This document shows positions 60,801 through 64,000 of a DNA stretch of 64,000 nt, piece after piece (the first letter of the stretch is position 1; every line of letters starts with the position of its first letter). Under the pieces are notes generated by a model that saw only the letters and a list, made by a program, of their open reading frames with translations, made no database searches and was not told where the DNA came from. The position numbers and the translations under genes were made by a program. This DNA comes from Amphiura filiformis (lineage: Eukaryota > Echinodermata > Ophiuroidea > Amphilepidida > Amphiuridae), in NCBI RefSeq assembly GCF_039555335.1, contig NC_092636.1:60267991-60331990 (forward strand). Direction: 5' to 3'.

Positions 60801-63800
60801 GGGACAGTTAAGGCAAAATATTTTGCACAGTTAATGAAGACTAGGAAACAAATTTGAGAAGTACTAAAATTTGTTCGGTTAATATAAGGCGGAAAAAATA
60901 AGACTCATAACATTATGTATTGATATAGAATGGCATGCATGCAGTTGGGCGCAATGCTTACGCTTGTTGTGCGTTGCATAATGCGTGACTGGCGCACGCT
61001 TATATGAATTTACGCGAGCGTGAGTTGGGAATTTATTGCGTGCGCAGTAACAAAAGCCAAATAATTTCCGCCTTATATAAGCCGAACAAACTTTAGTGAA
61101 AGAATGTAACACTATGTGCAAGGGTTTCATTTTGTTAGTTTGCTTCTTATACCTGCCAAACGGATAGAAAAATCAAAAAATCAAGACATAGTAAAGTTCT
61201 GTTACGACGCTTGACATGTGTTATCAGAACATTGTTATTAATCACTGTGTGTTGTTCTGTGTTGCATAACACAATGGCTAGTACTTGAAGATCTTTTCAA
61301 AGAACTTCTGTTGTTCTTTTGAGAGCTTAGTTGTACCATGGCTGGTTGAATGTGGCAGATGTGAGAGATTATGATATGAATTAGTATAGAAATGAAAACA
61401 ATTTTTTTTACCTTTGGTCTTGTTGCAGGAAATTGTAGTAGGCAGTAACATGGACAAGATATACATAGTAATGGACTATGTGGAACATGACTTGAAGAGT
61501 CTCATGGAGACCATGAAGCAACCATTTACTATAGGTAAATACTGTGGGATTCAAATGTCAACATTTTTAGTTTGGCCTCATTTTTCATCTGTCATAATTT
61601 GCAGGTAAAACAGGTGTAATCAGGAAAAGCAGTTCACAGTCACACCTTTTGTTAAGTGTGATCTGCTGTTGCCTAATTAGCCCTATGTACATGACTATGG
61701 TCAAAGAAAATAATGTCCAGGTCCATAGTGACACACATCTTGTGAGCAAATTTTGTCATTATGATTGCCTGAGACAGATATTTACTCTCTTTTTTTTCAA
61801 GGTTAAAGGTTATTTGTATTTGGTAAACTGTAATTCAATTCAAATTCATTTCAATATCATAACATCAAATTAGAAACCTGTCAAACTACACAAATAAATA
61901 ACAAATGATATCAGAGGTGTCATCAGCAATCAATATTCTGAAAGATACTTTCCTTCAATGTTATTCCTGACCAGGTGAAGTGAAATGTCTAATGCAGCAA
62001 CTCTTACGAGGTGTACATCATCTCCATGACAACTGGATCCTGCATCGTGATCTCAAAACATCCAACCTGTTACTGAGCCATAGAGGAGTCCTTAAGATTG
62101 GTGATTTTGGCGTTGGCTAGGGAGTATGGTTCCCCTCTCAAGATGTACACACCCATTGTAGTAACTCTGTGGTACAGGGCACCAGAACTCTTATTAGGTG
62201 CTAAGGTGAGTAAACATCCAACCTGTTACTGAGCCATAGAGGAGTCCTTAAGATTGGTGATTTTGGCTTGGCTAGGGAGTATGGTTCACCTCTCAAGATG
62301 TACACACCCATTGTAGTAACTCTGTGGTACAGGGCACCAGAACTCTTATTAGGTGCTAAGGTGAGTAAACATCCAACCTGTTACTGAGCCATAGAGGAGT
62401 CCTTAAGATTGGTGATTTTGGCTTGGCTAGGGAGTATGGTTCCCCTCTCAAGATGTACACACCCATTGTAGTAACTCTGTGGTACAGGGCACCAGAACTC
62501 TTATTAGGTGCTAAGGTGAGTAAACATCCAACCTGTTACTGAGCCATAGAGGAGTCCTTAAGATTGGTGATTTTGGTTTGGCTAGGGAGTATGGTTCCCC
62601 TCTCAAGATGTACACACCTATTGTAGTAACCCTGTGGTACAGGGCACCAGAACTCTTATTAGGTGCTAAGGTGAGTAAACATCCAACCTGTTACTGAGCC
62701 ATAGAGGTGTCCTTAAGATTGCATATATGAATATTTGTTCCTCCTAGTCCAATGTCTGCACTGTGTACCTCAGATCCCCATGTGGTCAGTTTGACTAAAC
62801 TAAAGGGTCTGCTCTTTTATTTATGTGGATCCAAATGATTTATATTGTTGTATTACTGATAAAAATGAGACTTCTTGGTGTGTACAGTTTCCCATTAGAG
62901 CACCATATGCTGCTATACAGTTGAAACAATCAATTCCAATTTACTCAACATGACTTGGTTCAATTTCTAAAATCCTATCAAGGACCTTTAGATTTATGAT
63001 CCCAGTTTGAACCATCAACAGACATTACAATATATCAGGTCAAAATCAAATTTCTTAAATTTCATAAACTGCAGAGCATTGTTTAAATGGTAATGAAATT
63101 GACAATTCCAACTTTGATGTTTTATTTTGCAGGAATATGCTTGCCCAATAGACATGTGGTCTGTAGGTTGTATTTTTGCAGAATTCATCACTATGAAAGC
63201 ATTGTTCCCTGGGAGGTCAGAGGTCGACCAACTCAACAGAATATTCAAGGTATGATAATATGGTTGTAAGGTTAGCTTGGTATAGATTTGAAATTTCAAA
63301 CATCATTTATAATGTGGTGATTTGTGCAAAATTATAGCTTCTTACATGTATGTCATCTGAAGGAGAGCCCTTGGCATCATGAGTTGTGTGTCAGTGGGGG
63401 TGCTGTGTCACCAATATGTAAGAATTTTGGGTAAAATTTATATCGATGTGTTGAAAGCAAGTGAAAATAATATTATTTCATTATACTACTTTTAAGTAAA
63501 TTGTGTTTTAAGAATTCATACTTTTGTAAGTGAACTAATATTTTGTAAGTAGTCTACTCTTAGATGATAATTATAATGAGCGTGATAATTAGAAAAATCA
63601 AACATTATGGATGCTACAAATCAGTTCCACGTTTTATCTTTACTGATGGTACATGTACTCTTCAACAAGTAATTGTACTTGAACTCAATATTGATATATT
63701 TGTGTGTGTAGGAATTAGGCACCCCGAGTGAGAAGATCTGGCCAGGCTACAATGAGCTACCAGCTGTGAAGAAGATGACTTTTGCAGAACATCCGTACAA

Positions 63801-63860
63801 CAATCTCAGAAATAGATTTGGTGCAATAGTTACAGATCTAGGATTTGAACTCATGAATAA
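48630..63860 (+). CDS. cdk11: Cyclin-dependent kinase 11 (PITSLRE kinase), 3' incomplete
   Basis: Fifteen coding exons: 48630-48873, 50354-50453, 51734-51870, 52110-52338, 52720-52882, 53704-53901, 56165-56286, 57843-58250, 58572-58721, 59069-59313, 60416-60537, 61429-61534, 61975-62205, 63133-63249, 63712-63860. The N-terminal half is Lys/Arg/Glu-rich, then Asp/Glu/Ser-rich, as in human CDK11, which acts in splicing, transcription and mitosis. The kinase domain has the glycine loop ([11 protein letters not shown]), VALKRLK, the family-defining [15 protein letters not shown] and DFG, and ends the window after GFELMNK; the remaining C-lobe lies beyond. Frame is lost by one base at the exon 5/6 junction, in exon 7 and in exon 10, and gained by one in exon 13. 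The identity is certain; whether this copy is intact is not. Confidence 0.93.
49129..49379. mobile_element. MITE, GTCTTAGC(C/T)AG family, in cdk11 intron 1
   Basis: GTCTTAGCTAG and CTAGCTAAGAC frame 251 bases, with GACGGGTGG near the right end as in the copy inside the DIRS element (40065-40336). Confidence 0.8.
50035..50162 (+). mobile_element. LINE C-terminal scrap in cdk11 intron 1
   Basis: The plus strand reads [20 protein letters not shown] and, one frame over, [11 protein letters not shown], the end of a CR1/Rex-type polymerase. Same sense as the host gene. Confidence 0.65.
50354..50453 (+). CDS. cdk11: cdk11 exon 2
   Basis: Phase 1 to phase 2. Encodes [20 protein letters not shown] and an acidic HDEDESEEE run; LEEGEL matches human CDK11. 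Acceptor ACTGAAG, donor AAAA/GTAAGT. Confidence 0.88.
50481..50739. mobile_element. MITE, TATGTGA family, in cdk11 intron 2
   Basis: Begins TATGTGATGTGATCAAG 28 bases after the exon 2 donor and ends GCTTGATACCATCACATA. Same family as 26641-26895 and 28761-29008. Confidence 0.75.
51734..51870 (+). CDS. cdk11: cdk11 exon 3
   Basis: Phase 2 to phase 1. Encodes [20 protein letters not shown] and a His/Lys/Arg-rich run ([12 protein letters not shown]), matching the IKPPQQ...HHRKDEK region of human CDK11. Confidence 0.88.
52110..52338 (+). CDS. cdk11: cdk11 exon 4: Arg/Glu-rich
   Basis: Phase 1 to phase 2. Reads [20 protein letters not shown] and later [13 protein letters not shown], equivalent to REHSRRERDR in human. 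Likely an unstructured or long-helix nuclear region. Confidence 0.88.
52720..52882 (+). CDS. cdk11: cdk11 exon 5: Arg/Glu-rich, donor next to a hairpin
   Basis: Phase 2 start ([15 protein letters not shown]). The only GT in position is AGAGG/GTGAGT, which ends at phase 0, but the next exon needs phase 1. One more G in the GGG run would restore R-E-V as in human RREV. A hairpin MITE begins 12 bases past the donor. Confidence 0.8.
52895..53045. mobile_element. Hairpin MITE, GAGAATAA(A/G)(C)GATAGG family, copy 2
   Basis: Arms of about 60 bases share TTGCCTATC-type words and CTACGATAAAAATATTGG in the centre with the copy at 32538-32721. It sits just inside cdk11 intron 5. Confidence 0.85.
53704..53901 (+). 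CDS. cdk11: cdk11 exon 6: Arg/Ser/Pro-rich
   Basis: 198 bases, phase 1 at both ends. Encodes [36 protein letters not shown] and two TRSP.GKRDY repeats. Other frames stop quickly. It may be a duplicate of exon 7. Confidence 0.85.
55181..55560. mobile_element. MITE with GAGTTTAACTTCAAC ends, cdk11 intron 6
   Basis: Inverted ends of about 80 bases share TTTTTCGCT, ACCTGGA and CGTTTTC. The 79-codon plus-strand frame inside matches nothing I know. Confidence 0.85.
55649..56092. mobile_element. mariner-type MITE, TA target duplication
   Basis: Ends CAGGGTATCTCTGAAAGAAC and its mirror (CAAGGTGTCTCTGAAAGAAC), flanked by TA on both sides (55647-55648 and 56093-56094). 444 bases, no transposase. In cdk11 intron 6. 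Confidence 0.88.
56165..56286 (+). CDS. cdk11: cdk11 exon 7
   Basis: The credible frame reads [20 protein letters not shown] then [13 protein letters not shown] and ends phase 1. It needs phase 2 at its start, whereas exon 6 ends at phase 1, so one base is missing if both are used; a GAGAGAGAGAG run at 56174-56184 is a likely slip site. Skipping exons 5 and 6 would restore the frame from exon 4. Confidence 0.78.
56347..56502. mobile_element. Hairpin MITE in cdk11 intron 7
   Basis: Inverted arms share GATTTAGGGTTTC and CCACAATGCAA; 156 bases. Confidence 0.85.
56766..57030. mobile_element. Foldback MITE in cdk11 intron 7
   Basis: Ends AACTTTTGATCTCAACACA are inverted; inner arms share AACCCAAGTTCAGGATCA. 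265 bases. Confidence 0.88.
57384..57724. mobile_element. MITE with ATCAGGGATGTCAC ends, 82-codon frame
   Basis: Short inverted ends frame 341 bases, of which 57411-57659 on the plus strand is open. The predicted peptide has a [20 protein letters not shown] tail and is not recognised. It may be chance or captured coding sequence. Confidence 0.75.
57843..58250 (+). CDS. cdk11: cdk11 exon 8: acidic Ser/Asp/Glu region
   Basis: 408 bases, phase 1 at both ends. Begins [20 protein letters not shown] and passes into a long Ser/Asp/Glu run ending in SD repeats. Human CDK11 has a poly-Glu stretch in this position. Opposite-strand frames are shadows. Confidence 0.9.
58265..58365. repeat. Tandem repeat, 51-bp unit, two copies
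   Basis: Units share CCCTTATACA, ACCCACACCCTATACTTGAA and CTGTGGCCCAGT. It begins 14 bases after the exon 8 donor. Confidence 0.88.
58572..58721 (+). CDS. cdk11: cdk11 exon 9
   Basis: 150 bases, phase 1 at both ends; Lys/Glu-rich ([20 protein letters not shown]) ending [10 protein letters not shown]. Acceptor CTATAG, donor ACC/GTAAGT. Confidence 0.88.
58800..58955. mobile_element. Possible SINE fragment, copy 2
   Basis: Shares CACCTGGGTAGAGAGACATA-type sequence and a GGTTTTGAACC B-box-like word with 25775-25935. Confidence 0.5.
59069..59313 (+). CDS. cdk11: cdk11 exon 10: linker and glycine loop
   Basis: Opens in frame as [13 protein letters not shown] and, from about 59107, continues one frame over as [36 protein letters not shown] and [20 protein letters not shown] single missing base near 59105-59108 explains this. 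Ends phase 1 for exon 11. Confidence 0.88.
60416..60537 (+). CDS. cdk11: cdk11 exon 11: VAVK lysine and PITSLRE
   Basis: Phase 1 to phase 0. Encodes [18 protein letters not shown] then [20 protein letters not shown]. The lysine of ALKRL anchors ATP and PITSLRE is the cyclin-binding C helix that names the family. Confidence 0.95.
60867..61094. mobile_element. MITE, AAAGTTTGTTCGG family, copy in cdk11 intron 11
   Basis: Inverted ends AAATTTGTTCGG and CCGAACAAACTTT, with ATATAAGGCGGAAA inside. Opposite orientation to the copy in klhl17 (23486-23715). Confidence 0.85.
61429..61534 (+). CDS. cdk11: cdk11 exon 12: hinge
   Basis: Phase 0 to phase 1. Encodes [20 protein letters not shown] and [13 protein letters not shown], nearly identical to human CDK11. 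Confidence 0.95.
61975..62205 (+). CDS. cdk11: cdk11 exon 13: catalytic loop, DFG and activation loop
   Basis: Begins phase 1 with [20 protein letters not shown], then [12 protein letters not shown]. After DFG an extra G near 62114 shifts the frame to a stop two codons later. Removing one base restores [20 protein letters not shown] and [11 protein letters not shown] at AAG/GTGAGT. Three further copies of the second half follow. Confidence 0.88.
62056..62720 (+). repeat. Tandem array of the cdk11 exon 13 end, 4.3 copies
   Basis: A unit of 155 bases (156 in the first copy) runs from AAACATCCAACC in exon 13 through the donor GTGAGT. Donors recur after 62205, 62360, 62515 and 62670. No acceptor with a pyrimidine tract precedes copies 2-4. 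The array ends 43 bases into a fifth copy. Confidence 0.95.
63133..63249 (+). CDS. cdk11: cdk11 exon 14
   Basis: 39 codons, phase 0 at both ends. Encodes [20 protein letters not shown] and [15 protein letters not shown], the kinase F and G helices. Confidence 0.95.
63712..63860 (+). CDS. cdk11: cdk11 exon 15
   Basis: Encodes [20 protein letters not shown] and [18 protein letters not shown], ending AATAA/GTAAGT, phase 2. The last kinase residues and the C-terminal tail must lie beyond the window. Confidence 0.95.
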
Positions 63861-64000
63861 GTAAGTAGGCAGATCTTTTGCTGATGTGTAACTTTCACTC
63901 TGCATGGGTGGATCCACATAAGGAAAGAGCAGAAGGAACAATAAAAGAAATATAGAACTTGCGTAATATTTGTTTGAGTGTATTGTATACCTCGACTGCT

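Noticed and set aside
62056..62720. Mutually exclusive exons in the cdk11 array
   Set aside because: Copies 2-4 lack a branch/pyrimidine/AG acceptor of their own, so they cannot be chosen as separate exons as they stand.

Overview
This is animal nuclear DNA, AT-rich, with GT-AG introns and very many small inverted-repeat transposons. The two host genes are a kelch-like gene (best match KLHL17/actinfilin) and a PITSLRE kinase gene (CDK11). No tRNA, rRNA, CRISPR array or bacterial-style operon was seen. The gene set, intron density, DIRS and CR1-like elements and frequent TAGGCCTA words suggest an invertebrate deuterostome, possibly a hemichordate or echinoderm. That placement is a judgement, not a computed result.

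Layout. 1-11.5 kb is a nest of mobile elements. A 6.3-kb element at the left edge has a deleted 1.25-kb relative at 8.06-9.31 kb, which sits inside a mariner-like element that itself split one of two copies of a 1.4-kb duplicated block. Two PIF/Harbinger-type MITEs and a second mariner-type element complete this region. 11.5-22 kb has no recognisable gene and holds many foldback MITEs, including one of 658 bp. 22.0-34.5 kb carries klhl17 on the minus strand in nine coding exons that join in frame to 607 codons plus stop. 35.4-42.9 kb is a decayed DIRS-type tyrosine-recombinase retrotransposon (minus strand, inverted termini). 43-48.5 kb has LINE fragments, a tRNA-derived SINE, a hAT-type MITE and other hairpins. 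48.6-63.9 kb is cdk11 on the plus strand, fifteen coding exons, running off the right end before the last kinase exons.

The two host genes are divergent. They are not a functional unit, but as I recall their human orthologues both lie at 1p36.33, so the linkage may be ancestral. klhl17 reads without a break, whereas cdk11 has three one-base deficits, one one-base excess and a fourfold tandem copy of its catalytic-loop exon. Differences among the exon copies are all synonymous, which points to assembly or haplotype artefacts, or a very recent duplication, rather than a dead gene.

I found no convincing new multi-gene system. The most unusual signals are the hexamer GGCCTA insertions beside TA that can be scored against empty paralogous sites, the microhomology-bounded deletions that made a short element from a long one, the nested transposons with readable empty sites, the repeated kinase exon, and the rearranged DIRS element.
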